From Akkermansia sp. (lineage in GTDB: Bacteria; Verrucomicrobiota; Verrucomicrobiia; Verrucomicrobiales; Akkermansiaceae), in the NCBI GenBank assembly GCA_017435365.1, contig JAFSFD010000011.1:1-64000 (forward strand): DNA of 64,000 nucleotides, in the 5' to 3' direction. The notes below the pieces were generated by a model. It saw only the letters and a list, made by a program, of their open reading frames with translations. It did no database searches and was not told the DNA's origin. The position numbers and the translations under genes are program-made. This document shows, in pieces, positions 51,403 to 59,663 of this stretch. Positions within the stretch are counted from its first letter, which is position 1; every line of letters begins with the position of its first letter.

Positions 51403-52407
51403 ATGAAACTTTTAAGCCGTTTCGCTGTTCTGATGCTGGCTGTGCTGTCCGTCGGGGTGTCCGAGGCAGCGCCCAAGGCCGGTGTTGTGAACCGCATTGC
51501 CGCTACTGTGAATGGCCGCCCCATCACCTCCAGTGAGGTGCGTGCCCGTCTGGCTCCCTATTTCCGCGAGCTGATGATGCTTTACCCCCGCCAGGGCCCT
51601 CGTTTCAATTCTGAGCTGGTGGCGGCCAAGAAGGCCGTGCTCAATGATTTGATAGAACGCGAGCTGGTGCTGAGCGATTTCGAAACCAAAGGCTTTTCCA
51701 TCAAGGAAGACCAGGTGGAGGATGAAATCAACCGCCGTATCCTCATGCAGTACAACGGCGACCGCAGCCAGTTCCTCGATAACCTGCGCAAGAGCGGCAT
51801 GAACTACACCGAGTACCGCGATTCTGTGCGCAAGGAAATCACCGTTTCCGCCATGCGCGGCATGCGCTATGAGCGCGGTATTCCTCCCACCCCGGACGAA
51901 ATCAAGGAGGAATACAGGGAGACCAGCTCCGAATACCGCGATATCATGAAGGATAAGATTTCCTACAGCAAGATTTTCATCCCTGCCATGGACCCGGATG
52001 ACCCCATGTCCACCCCGGAGGAGCGCTACAAGCTGGCTACCCGCCTGCGCGAAGATATTGAAAAGGGGAAAATCTCCTTTGCTGATGCCGCTAAGCAATA
52101 CTCCCGTGATGCTCAGGCAGAGAACGGTGGCAAGTGGCCGGCTCTGCGCCGCGATGAGCTGGCGGTCGAGTTTGCCAACGTGGTGTTTGCGGCTCAGCCC
52201 GGTCAGCTCATCGGGCCTCTGCTTGACCCCGCCGGCTTTACCATCGTGAAGGTGCAGAGTAAGAAGCTGGCTGCCGCTCCCTCCCTGGATAACCCGGAGA
52301 TTAAGCAGAAGGTGGACGACGCCGTGCGCCGCAAGAAGAGCGAGCGCCGCTACCGCCAGTGGGTTGACCGCCTGCGCGATAAGGCCGTTATCCGCACGTT
52401 TATCTGA
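51403..52407 (+). CDS. SurA-like periplasmic peptidyl-prolyl isomerase
   Basis: A 334-residue exported chaperone. Signal peptide LLSRFAVLMLAVLSVGVSEA, SurA-type N-terminal domain (VNRIAATVNGRPITSSEVRAR ... LNDLIERELVLSDFETKGF), and one parvulin domain (KISYSKIFIP ... KGKISFADAAKQYSRDAQAENGGKW, in pieces), ending with helical residues. It would guide outer-membrane proteins to the BAM complex, fitting the barrels in this window. Confidence 0.85.
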   Translation: MKLLSRFAVLMLAVLSVGVSEAAPKAGVVNRIAATVNGRPITSSEVRARLAPYFRELMMLYPRQGPRFNSELVAAKKAVLNDLIERELVLSDFETKGFSIKEDQVEDEINRRILMQYNGDRSQFLDNLRKSGMNYTEYRDSVRKEITVSAMRGMRYERGIPPTPDEIKEEYRETSSEYRDIMKDKISYSKIFIPAMDPDDPMSTPEERYKLATRLREDIEKGKISFADAAKQYSRDAQAENGGKWPALRRDELAVEFANVVFAAQPGQLIGPLLDPAGFTIVKVQSKKLAAAPSLDNPEIKQKVDDAVRRKKSERRYRQWVDRLRDKAVIRTFI

Positions 52408-52436
52408 AGCGTCTGTCCGCAATATTTTGCAAACGA

Positions 52437-52465
52437 AACGCCACTGCTCACTGAGCAGTGGCGTT
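52437..52465. terminator. Bidirectional terminator surA / yrbL-like
   Basis: AACGCCACTGCT, 5-nt loop, AGCAGTGGCGTT with A and T runs on both sides; it lies between convergent genes and should serve both. Confidence 0.85.
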
Positions 52466-52488
52466 TTCCATTACGCTTTCACCAGGAA

Positions 52489-53055
52489 TCAGGCATCCTG
52501 AGGGTGAGCTTCAATCCACTTGAACAAGCGCTGAAGCCGGCGCTTGACAATCATTCGTGACAGCAGAGGAATCACTTTTTCCAGATGGAGGTAAACCCAG
52601 GGCTTGTAGTCATTGTAATACTTCAGGTCTACATACAGCAAACGCTGCTTTCCGTTCTTGATCTGTACCAGAAAGTTGTTCGGGTTCATATCGTAGAAGG
52701 GAATCCCGTGCTCAATTACCAGCTTGCCGAAGATTGCAAGCTGTGCCAGTGTTCTCTTGTTGACGATTTTGGCCGCGATACAATCGGTCAGCATGCGGGA
52801 GGGAGTGCCGTCATCGTCCTTGATGATTTCGCAGACCAGCCCCGGCCCCAGGTTTGTTTCCACGAACTCTTCTTCGTAAACCGGCAGAAAGTCCTTCAGG
52901 ATGGGTTTGACTGCCTTGTAGGCGTCCAGATCCCGCTTCAGTTGCGGAATGTGGCGGTACCACATGGCAACCTTCACGCATTTGTCCGGGTCTTCCGGGT
53001 GCACCAGGCAGAGCCGCCGGGCTCCTTTGTTGATGATGCGGTCGAGCTTCAGCAT
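52489..53055 (-). CDS. YrbL-like protein (kinase fold)
   Basis: A 188-residue protein of the PhoP-regulatory-network YrbL family: GARRLCLVHPEDPDKCVKVAMW at the start (nucleotide-binding strand with the Lys), and FYDMNPNNFLV and LLYVDLKYYNDYKP as the catalytic-loop and metal-binding equivalents of a small protein-kinase-like fold. It follows a glycosyltransferase by 3 nt. The pairing suggests phosphorylation of a surface sugar, as with lipopolysaccharide core kinases; this is inference. Confidence 0.78.
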   Translation of the reverse strand: MLKLDRIINKGARRLCLVHPEDPDKCVKVAMWYRHIPQLKRDLDAYKAVKPILKDFLPVYEEEFVETNLGPGLVCEIIKDDDGTPSRMLTDCIAAKIVNKRTLAQLAIFGKLVIEHGIPFYDMNPNNFLVQIKNGKQRLLYVDLKYYNDYKPWVYLHLEKVIPLLSRMIVKRRLQRLFKWIEAHPQDA

Positions 53056-53058
53056 GAC

Positions 53059-53832
53059 TCAGGAAAGTTTCCAGTAATCTTCAATCCACGGGGCTGGAAG
53101 TGTCTTGTGGTGAGCCTTGCCGTCATCAAAGCCCACTACAGCCTGGTCCGGATCAGGGTTGCCGTGGAAGACCAGAATCTTCGTCTTGGGCGGCTTGGGT
53201 GCCACAAACAGGTTCAGCGGGAAGATGGGGCGGCAGCAGCGCTTGTAGCTCTGGGCCCAGTCGTACGGCCACCAGTTTACTCCCTTTTGCTTCATGGCGT
53301 AGGTCAGGAAAGCCTGCTCTGTCGGGAATTGGGTCTTGTCGTGAGCGCGGTCAAACTCGCGGATGAACGTGTCGTAGATGTAACCGGATTTGCCTGCCTC
53401 AAAGCGGTAAATGGACGAGTTGCCTATCTCCGGACGTTTGCGGAACAGGGTCTTATGCCACTCAATCCAGTTGTGGATGATGCAGTTCTCTCCCGGTTTG
53501 TAGTCGAAGAAGCAGTCGATATCATCCATGATGACAACATCCACGTCCAGAAAGAGGGTGGGGCCTTTCAGGTTCGCAAAGCCATCCTGCGTGATGGCAA
53601 GCTTTGAGAAAATGCCGGGCCATGCTTTCTCATTCTTGTAACCGGGATTGGGGGGGAAGGGTTGGGCATCAATGCCCTCGTCGAGGCCTGTCGGGTCATC
53701 TGTGACGCAGACGAAGCGGAAAGGCCGATGAAGGTGTTTCTTGACGGAACGGTAGAGAGTGTTTGTGTAAGCTGCGGGGTAGCGGGTACCCCATTTCAGA
53801 CAGATGACGTTGCAGGTTGCATCTTCGCTCAT
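53059..53832 (-). CDS. Glycosyltransferase-like protein
   Basis: A 257-residue GT-A-fold protein, probably a nucleotide-sugar transferase. It has the N-terminal strand CNVICLKWGTRYPAAYTNTL, the DxD-type metal motif in TLFLDVDVVIMDD, an acceptor-side NSSIYRFEAGKSGYI, and HGNPDPDQAV near the C terminus as in GT8/GT32-like enzymes. Cotranscribed with the YrbL-like gene. A near-consensus promoter ends 9 nt before ATG 53832. Confidence 0.75.
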   Translation of the reverse strand: MSEDATCNVICLKWGTRYPAAYTNTLYRSVKKHLHRPFRFVCVTDDPTGLDEGIDAQPFPPNPGYKNEKAWPGIFSKLAITQDGFANLKGPTLFLDVDVVIMDDIDCFFDYKPGENCIIHNWIEWHKTLFRKRPEIGNSSIYRFEAGKSGYIYDTFIREFDRAHDKTQFPTEQAFLTYAMKQKGVNWWPYDWAQSYKRCCRPIFPLNLFVAPKPPKTKILVFHGNPDPDQAVVGFDDGKAHHKTLPAPWIEDYWKLS

Positions 53833-53841
53833 AGTAGTACT

Positions 53842-53870
53842 AGATTAGTCTCATCGGCGCCACATGTCAA
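53842..53870 (-). promoter_or_regulatory. Near-consensus promoter, leaderless type
   Basis: Minus strand TTGACA (perfect), 17-bp spacer, TAATCT; 9 nt before ATG 53832. No later in-frame Met exists near the domain start. Confidence 0.8.
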
Positions 53871-53908
53871 GATATTTCTGGCCTTCCTCCGCTTCTCTGC
53901 ACTCGAGC

Positions 53909-53947
53909 CCCAGTGATTTTGTAAAAAATAGAAACATCAATAACATT
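53909..53947 (-). repeat. 39-bp dispersed motif, copy B
   Basis: Minus-strand match to 142-180, about 77-115 bp upstream of the glycosyltransferase start. Confidence 0.4.
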
Positions 53948-53996
53948 GAAGAAGCACCCCTGCGCCAAATGGGAAATGGCAGCTCCCTGTACGTGC

Positions 53997-55271
53997 TCAG
54001 ACTTTGGGGGGCGTATGGCTGCGGTGAATGAAGATGGCGACGGCCGCGCTGCTGACGGCCAGAATGGCGCATTGAATCTGGGGAGAAAGCCCCATTGCGT
54101 TCATGGCGCCTTGAATGCCGACGGCCAGCATGCCGAGAAAGCAGTCTACCAGATTTCCGGCAGCGATGACATCGCCGCGCTTATCATCATCGGCGCGGTC
54201 CTGCAGCAAGGCGTTCAGCGGTACGAGGTACCCCGCGGCGGTGAAGCCGGTGAAGGTGAGTGCCGCGAAGAACAGGGGGGTGCCATAGGGCAGGAAGGCC
54301 AGGGCAATGCACCCCAGGGTCATGCCGACACCGCCGGCGGAGGCTATCCAGGTGCGGATTTTCTTTGCGCAGATGAGAGAGGCGCATAAGCCGCCTGTAA
54401 TGGAGCCGCCGCTGAGCCAGGCAAAGAGCAGGGCAGAGTCTTTCTGCTGCCCCAGCACCTGGAGGAAATCGGTCTTGCTGGCTACGGGGTGGGCTTCTGC
54501 GGCCATCTGGAGCACGATGAGCATCATCACGCTGGCGAGGAACCAGAAGTAGCCTATGCCGATTTCGCTGTTGCGCAGCACTTTGTTGTTCCAGAGCATG
54601 CGAAGCTGGGTAAAGTGGCACCAGAGCAGGTTCCAGGTGAAGGGCCGCTTGCTCTGTGCAGGGTAGCGCGGCATGAACAGGCTGAGGATGAAGACCTCCA
54701 CGGCGCCCACCGTGCAGCAGGCGCAGGGCAGGGCTGCCGCCTGCCAGCCGGAATCCGGCCCCCACAGCTTCAGCAGGGTGTAGATGAGGTAGAGCGCACC
54801 GATCTGCCCCACCAGCAGCGCGAGCATGGTGGAAATTTCCATGACTCCGCTGGCGAATCCTATGTTCTCGGACCCGACTATATCCTTGGTAAGTCCTTTC
54901 TTGGCAGGGCTGAAAAACATGGCCTGCACGCAGAAAATGCCGAAGCAGCCTACCGCCAGGGGCAGATTTTCCAGCCAGAGCCCCGCGCTCATGCCCACCA
55001 GCACCACTACCTGCAGCAGCACCATGGCCTGCAGCAGGCGGGTTTTGCACCAGCGGTCTGCAATCCAGCCACCGAGCGGGGAGAAAAGTACAAAGGGCAG
55101 CACGATGAGTATGGAAAGGGAGTATTGCAGTTCCCTGGCCATCCAGATACCCAGGCCGATGAGCAGGAACTGCACCCCTTTCTCATTCAGGGCGTTCATA
55201 GACTGAATCACCGTGAGGCTCCAGAATGAGCCCCACGGTGTGGCTGAAGTTGATTTTTCAGGTTGCTGCAT
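53997..55271 (-). CDS. LplT-like MFS transporter
   Basis: A 424-residue major facilitator with about 12 helices. The loop MFFSPAKKGLTKDIV and the N-terminal WSLTVIQSMNALNEKGVQFLLIGLG resemble LplT, the lysophospholipid flippase that works with the acyl-ACP synthetase/acyltransferase Aas. An Aas-like gene lies at 59664 in this window. I start at ATG 55271, 7 nt after a TATAAT box, rather than 42 nt upstream. Confidence 0.75.
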   Translation of the reverse strand: MQQPEKSTSATPWGSFWSLTVIQSMNALNEKGVQFLLIGLGIWMARELQYSLSILIVLPFVLFSPLGGWIADRWCKTRLLQAMVLLQVVVLVGMSAGLWLENLPLAVGCFGIFCVQAMFFSPAKKGLTKDIVGSENIGFASGVMEISTMLALLVGQIGALYLIYTLLKLWGPDSGWQAAALPCACCTVGAVEVFILSLFMPRYPAQSKRPFTWNLLWCHFTQLRMLWNNKVLRNSEIGIGYFWFLASVMMLIVLQMAAEAHPVASKTDFLQVLGQQKDSALLFAWLSGGSITGGLCASLICAKKIRTWIASAGGVGMTLGCIALAFLPYGTPLFFAALTFTGFTAAGYLVPLNALLQDRADDDKRGDVIAAGNLVDCFLGMLAVGIQGAMNAMGLSPQIQCAILAVSSAAVAIFIHRSHTPPKV

Positions 55272-55278
55272 GCGGGGG

Positions 55279-55307
55279 ATTATACACCTGCACGCTGCTT
55301 CTGTAAA
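55279..55307 (-). promoter_or_regulatory. Promoter of LplT-like gene, leaderless type
   Basis: Minus strand TTTACA, 17-bp spacer, TATAAT; 7 nt before ATG 55271. Confidence 0.7.
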
Positions 55308-55320
55308 AGCCAAAAATCAG

Positions 55321-55977
55321 TTATAGTGGCATTTGCTGCGCAGGGGGCTGCGGCATGGTCCACTGATTGTCGGCCATGAATAAGATGGCGTTCTTGTGGT
55401 TCTGCGCAGCGGCTTTGCTCACCCACATGCGGGCCAGCTCTGTGTCCTGCGGTACACCGAGGCCGTGGTAATAGCAGCGACCCAGGTTATACTGGGCATT
55501 GGCATTTCCCAGCAGGGCAGCGCGGTGGAAGCAGGTGGCAGCCTTGGCGTCGTCCTTGATGGTACCTTCGCCGTTGCGGTAGCAGAGCCCCAGGTTGTTC
55601 ATGGCGGAGCTGTTGCCGGCATTGGCGGCGCGGTTGTACCAGTAGAACGCCTTGAACAGGTCTTTTTCCACCCCTGTGCCGGAGACATAGCAGGTGCCCA
55701 GGTTGTCCTGGGCGTTGGTGTTGCCTGCCTCTGCGGCCATGGTGTACCAGCGCACGGCTTCGTGCAGGTCCTGCGGCACGCCCTTGCCGAAATCGTAGCA
55801 CTTGGCCAGCTGGAGCTGGGCCTCGTGGTGGCCTGCCATGGCGGCGGTGCGGTAGATTTCCACCGCTTCCGCCTCACGGCCGGAGTTGAACAAGTGCGCA
55901 GCCTGGGCTACTTGTTCATCAGTGGTGGTGCAGGCGGTCAGCAGAGCGGCGAGTGGAAGAAAAAGACGAGTTTTCAT
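55321..55977 (-). CDS. Sel1-repeat lipoprotein
   Basis: A 218-residue lipoprotein: ATG 55977 opens MKTRLFLPLAALLTAC (lipobox LTAC), followed by four clear Sel1 repeats of 36 residues (AKCYDFGKGVPQDLHEAVRWY, one shortened here; GTCYVSGTGVEKDLFKAFY; GLCYRNGEGTIKDDAKA; GRCYYHGLGVPQDTELAR). It follows trxB by 4 nt in an operon. Confidence 0.8.
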   Translation of the reverse strand: MKTRLFLPLAALLTACTTTDEQVAQAAHLFNSGREAEAVEIYRTAAMAGHHEAQLQLAKCYDFGKGVPQDLHEAVRWYTMAAEAGNTNAQDNLGTCYVSGTGVEKDLFKAFYWYNRAANAGNSSAMNNLGLCYRNGEGTIKDDAKAATCFHRAALLGNANAQYNLGRCYYHGLGVPQDTELARMWVSKAAAQNHKNAILFMADNQWTMPQPPAQQMPL

Positions 55978-55981
55978 GGCC

Positions 55982-56914
55982 TTATTCGCGGGTGAGCAGG
56001 TAGCGTTCGGCATCCATGGCAGCGCGGCATCCCATGCCGGCGGCGGAGATGGCCTGGCGGTAGGTCGGGTCGGCCACATCGCCTGCAGCGAAGAGTCCGG
56101 GGGTTTTGGTGGCGGTGCCGGCACCGCTGGTCACCACGAAGCCGGCGGCATCGCGCTCCACCAGGTCGCCGGCGAAGTTGCTCACCGGGGTGTGGCCGAT
56201 GGCCATGAACACGCACTTGACCTCCAGCTCACTTTCGGAGCCGTCCTGGGTGTTTCTGAGGGTCAGGCCGGAGAGCTCGCCCTTGTCATCAGTGTGATAG
56301 GCGGCGATGGTGCTGTTCCAGACGGGTTCCACCTTGGGGTTCTCCAGGGTGCGCTGCTGCATGGCCTTGCTGGCGCGCAGCTGGTCGCGGCGGTGAATGA
56401 GGTAGACCTTGCTGGCAAAGCGGGTCAGGAAGTTGGCTTCCTCGCAGGCGCTGTCGCCCCCGCCCACTACGCACACGGGAACATCTCGGTAGAAGGCGCC
56501 ATCGCAGGTGGCACAGGCGGTGAGCCCGTGGCCGATGAGCTCGCTCTCGCCCTCCAGCCCCAGGTAGCGGGCCTTGGCGCCGGTGGCGATAATCACGGCT
56601 TCTGCCTTGTAAGCGCCGCCGGAGGTGGTCACGGTGAAGAGACCGGAGCAGGCCTCCTGGGTGACGGAAAGCACTTCTTCATATGCGAAGCGGGCGCCGT
56701 GTTTCTCGGCCTGCTGGCTCATGTTGAACATGAGCTCAGGGCCCATGATGCCCTCCGGAAAGCCCGGGAAGTTCTCTACCTCGGTGGTGGTGGTGAGCTG
56801 CCCGCCAATCTGCCCGCCGGTGAAGACAAGCGGGTGCAAATCTGCGCGCGCGGCGTAGATGGCTGCAGTGTATCCGGCGGGGCCGGTGCCTATAATAATC
56901 AGTTTTTCGTCCAT
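55982..56914 (-). CDS. trxB: Thioredoxin reductase
   Basis: A 310-residue flavoprotein that reduces thioredoxin with NADPH. FAD site IIGTGPAGYTAAIYAARA, redox disulfide CATC in GLTACATCDGAFYRD, NADPH site VVGGGDSACEEA, and the C-terminal FAAGDVADPTYRQAISAAGMG. ATG 56914 is 8 nt after a TACAAT box; the ATG at 56950 would be inside the promoter. Followed after 4 nt by a Sel1 lipoprotein gene. Confidence 0.95.
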   Translation of the reverse strand: MDEKLIIIGTGPAGYTAAIYAARADLHPLVFTGGQIGGQLTTTTEVENFPGFPEGIMGPELMFNMSQQAEKHGARFAYEEVLSVTQEACSGLFTVTTSGGAYKAEAVIIATGAKARYLGLEGESELIGHGLTACATCDGAFYRDVPVCVVGGGDSACEEANFLTRFASKVYLIHRRDQLRASKAMQQRTLENPKVEPVWNSTIAAYHTDDKGELSGLTLRNTQDGSESELEVKCVFMAIGHTPVSNFAGDLVERDAAGFVVTSGAGTATKTPGLFAAGDVADPTYRQAISAAGMGCRAAMDAERYLLTRE

Positions 56915-56922
56915 TTGTTCGG

Positions 56923-56950
56923 ATTGTATCATGTTTTGTAGACGGTGCAA
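56923..56950 (-). promoter_or_regulatory. trxB promoter, leaderless type
   Basis: Minus strand TTGCAC, 16-bp spacer, TACAAT; 8 nt before ATG 56914. Confidence 0.7.
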
Positions 56951-57002
56951 GATGATAATGTGTCAAAAGTATGACACAGCTTGTGCATGGCAGCATTCAG
57001 GC

Positions 57003-57031
57003 TTGCTTCCCGGGGCTGATTATGTGATACT
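57003..57031 (+). promoter_or_regulatory. lolC/E promoter
   Basis: TTGCTT, 17-bp spacer, GATACT with TG before it; 11 nt before ATG 57043. Confidence 0.55.
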
Positions 57032-57042
57032 CTGCGACCTGC

Positions 57043-58695
57043 ATGAAACTGTTGCGACGTAATCTGAGCCTGATGCTGGCGGTGAGATACCTCAATCCGC
57101 TGCGTTCCATGTTTTCCATCATTACCTCCATCTGCCTGTGCGGCGTGGCCCTGGGGGTGATGGTTCTCATCGTGGTCCTTTCGGTGATGGAAGGCCTGCA
57201 GCGCGAGATGGAGAGCCGCGTGCTGGCCTTTGCTCCTCATTATGTAGTGGCGCAGACGGATGGCTTGCAGCGCATCAGCCTGACGGATGACCTGGTGGAT
57301 TGGAGCGAGCTGATGGATAAGATACGCGCCCTGCCGGAGGTGGTGAGTGTGTACCCCCAGCTGGAGGGTGATGCTTTTGCTCAGAGCACTACCGGGCGCA
57401 TGACGGTGCAGTTCACCGCCATTGAGCCGCACAACGAGCAGCAGATAGCCCCGCTGCAGCAGATGCTGCGTGCCGGTACTTTTGATTTCGGTGAGGGCCT
57501 GGACCAGGAATGCGTGATTTCTGCGGTCACGGCCAATGCGCTTCACCTGCGCGTGGGGGATAGTCTGCACCTTACCCCCGTGGGGAGTCTGGATGAAGTG
57601 GCGGATATTTATGCCATGATTCAGAACCCGCTGCAGACGCATGAGAACAAGGAGTTCATGGAGGCAGTCTCCGCCCTGTTCGATGGCGCCGCCACCGGTG
57701 AAAACGGCACCGTGGTGGATGATGCCCGCCTGGAGACTGTGGTGAACCACATCTTGCAATTCCCCGGCAACAAACTGCGCCAGAGCGAGAAGGATGCCTG
57801 CGCGACTTTCTACAACCTGGCCCAGAGCCACCGCAACGGTACCCCCTTCACGAACGAACAGGTTCAGGAGTGGCAGAGCTGTGCCGCCACGCTGGCCGGG
57901 CTCGACCGCGATAAGGAGGACGGCATAGCCGTGAAGAGCATCAACGAGATGGTGATGCCTATGGATCTGCGCGTGGTCGGTGTCTACCAGACGCCGGAGA
58001 ATATGCCGGGTCCGAATGTTTATGTGCCGCTGCAGATTGCGCAGGATGTGCTGGGGCTTTCTGCCGGGGGCACCAGCCAGGTGCAGGGTATCTGCGTGCG
58101 CGTGCGCGATGCGAATAATCCCGGCACCACGGAGGCGGATATCGAGAAGATGCTGCCGCAGCTCCAGGCGCCGGAGAGCCTTTACCCCACCGGGCTGGAT
58201 TGGTTCATTGCCCCCTGGACCCGCAGTTTCGAGCAGTGGTACAAGCTGATTGCCAACGAGCGCGTGATGATGAGCTTTGTGCTCTCCATCATTTCCCTTA
58301 TCGCCAGTTTCTGCATCATGGCGGTGATGTTCACCATGTCCATGCAGCGCAAGCGTGAGATTGCTGTGCTTCAGGCGCTGGGCGCCACCCCCGGCAAGAT
58401 TATGGGCATCTTTGCCTGGCAGGGCGTCATCATCGGCACTTTGGGTGCCATCCTTGGTGTGGTTCTGGCTCTGCTGGTGCTTTACTACCGCCTGGAGATT
58501 CAGGCTGCGCTGGCAGAAATCGGCATGGACCCGTTCCCCATGCAGGCGCACGGCATTACCCTGCCGGCGGTGTATGACCCCGCCACCTTTGCCGCTCAGG
58601 CGCTGCAGGCGTTCATCATGGTGACGATTGCTGCCATCATTCCTGCGTTCATCGTATCCCGCCAGGACCCGGCCAAGGCCCTCCGCTCCAACTGA
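57043..58695 (+). CDS. Lipoprotein-releasing permease, LolC/E family
   Basis: A 550-residue FtsX/MacB-type permease: N-terminal helix (SIITSICLCGVALGVMVLIVVLSVMEGLQ), a large periplasmic MacB-like domain (~45-395), then three helices from ~400 to the end, the last finishing VSRQDPAKALRSN. LolC/E with the ATPase LolD moves lipoproteins from the inner membrane to LolA. No lolD adjoins it here. The periplasmic domain is longer than in E. coli LolC (400 residues). Many lipoproteins in this window would be clients. Confidence 0.82.
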   Translation: MKLLRRNLSLMLAVRYLNPLRSMFSIITSICLCGVALGVMVLIVVLSVMEGLQREMESRVLAFAPHYVVAQTDGLQRISLTDDLVDWSELMDKIRALPEVVSVYPQLEGDAFAQSTTGRMTVQFTAIEPHNEQQIAPLQQMLRAGTFDFGEGLDQECVISAVTANALHLRVGDSLHLTPVGSLDEVADIYAMIQNPLQTHENKEFMEAVSALFDGAATGENGTVVDDARLETVVNHILQFPGNKLRQSEKDACATFYNLAQSHRNGTPFTNEQVQEWQSCAATLAGLDRDKEDGIAVKSINEMVMPMDLRVVGVYQTPENMPGPNVYVPLQIAQDVLGLSAGGTSQVQGICVRVRDANNPGTTEADIEKMLPQLQAPESLYPTGLDWFIAPWTRSFEQWYKLIANERVMMSFVLSIISLIASFCIMAVMFTMSMQRKREIAVLQALGATPGKIMGIFAWQGVIIGTLGAILGVVLALLVLYYRLEIQAALAEIGMDPFPMQAHGITLPAVYDPATFAAQALQAFIMVTIAAIIPAFIVSRQDPAKALRSN

Positions 58696-58714
58696 TTTCT
58701 TCCCTTATCCTGAT

Positions 58715-59596
58715 ATGGACATCTACTGGATAGCCGACAAGAAAAAATGCGGCCCCGCGACGGTGCCGGATGTGATTTCACTGGTGCAGATGGGCGAACT
58801 CACCCCCGATACGAAGGGGTGGCACGCCGGGTGTGAGCAGTGGATGCCCCTGCGCGAGCTGCCTGCCCTGGTGGATTTCCTGCAGGAAAAACCGGCTGCG
58901 GAGCCGGAGCAGGAGCCTGGACCGGAGGTGCCACCTGTGCCGGCTGCTGAGCCCGTGGCGGAAAACCGCCCCGCCGGGGTGCCGGAGAATGCGGTGCGGG
59001 TGTACCTGCCATCGCCTGCGGCACGCATGCTGGCCCGTTTTGTGGATATGGCGCTGTATATGGCGCTGGTGTTCGGAGTGATTTATGTGCGGCAGATTCC
59101 GTTTGCTCCTTCGCTGCTGCCCTCCAGCCCGCTGGTGTGGGCTGGCTTTGTGCTGCTGGAGGCCGGGCTGCTGAGCTACCTGGGCACCACGCCGGGCAAG
59201 GCGCTTCTGGGCATTCAGGTGCGCTGCGTGGGGGAAGGTGAGATGAGCTTCGGGCGCTCGCTTTCCCGCTCCTGTCTGGTGTTCATCGGCGGTGTGGGGA
59301 TGATGGTATCTCTGCTTCCTCTGTTCATGATGGGGTATTCGTGGTGGACCCTGCGCTCCCGCGGTATCACCATGTGGGATGCCCGCTGCAGCACCCTGCC
59401 GCTCATGCTCAAAACGCTCTCACCCGTGCGTATGTTCCTGGCCGTGGTGGTGATTTTTGCCTGCTTCAACATCACCTGCGTGTGCATGCAGCCCTGGCTG
59501 GAGCCCATGGTCTCCGCCATTGAGCAGGATTCGCCCGAGGCCGGCCAGTGGATGCGCAGTATGATGCCCCAGGAACCGGCACCTCCCGCAAAATAA
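58715..59596 (+). CDS. GYF_2 / RDD-domain membrane protein
   Basis: A 293-residue protein. Residues 1-55 are a GYF_2 (DUF4339) domain (YWIADKKKCGPATVPDVISL ... QWMPLRELP), a Pro-rich linker follows, then an RDD domain with four helices: ARMLARFVDMALYMALVFG, SYLGTTPGKALLGIQVR and GYSWWTLRSRGITMWDARCST. The domain pair is common in planctomycete-verrucomicrobial genomes; role unknown. I start at ATG 58715, 17 nt after the lolC/E stop. Confidence 0.82.
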   Translation: MDIYWIADKKKCGPATVPDVISLVQMGELTPDTKGWHAGCEQWMPLRELPALVDFLQEKPAAEPEQEPGPEVPPVPAAEPVAENRPAGVPENAVRVYLPSPAARMLARFVDMALYMALVFGVIYVRQIPFAPSLLPSSPLVWAGFVLLEAGLLSYLGTTPGKALLGIQVRCVGEGEMSFGRSLSRSCLVFIGGVGMMVSLLPLFMMGYSWWTLRSRGITMWDARCSTLPLMLKTLSPVRMFLAVVVIFACFNITCVCMQPWLEPMVSAIEQDSPEAGQWMRSMMPQEPAPPAK

Positions 59597-59629
59597 TTCT
59601 TTTTGCCAAGAAAGCAAAGCATTGCTTTG

Positions 59630-59657
59630 TTGACAAAAGCTCAGGTTGCTGTATAAT
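59630..59657 (+). promoter_or_regulatory. Promoter of Aas-like gene, leaderless type
   Basis: TTGACA, 16-bp spacer, TATAAT; both boxes perfect, and the ATG at 59664 is 6 nt after. It rules out the in-frame TTG at 59646, which lies before the -10. Confidence 0.85.
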
Positions 59658-59663
59658 GAACGT

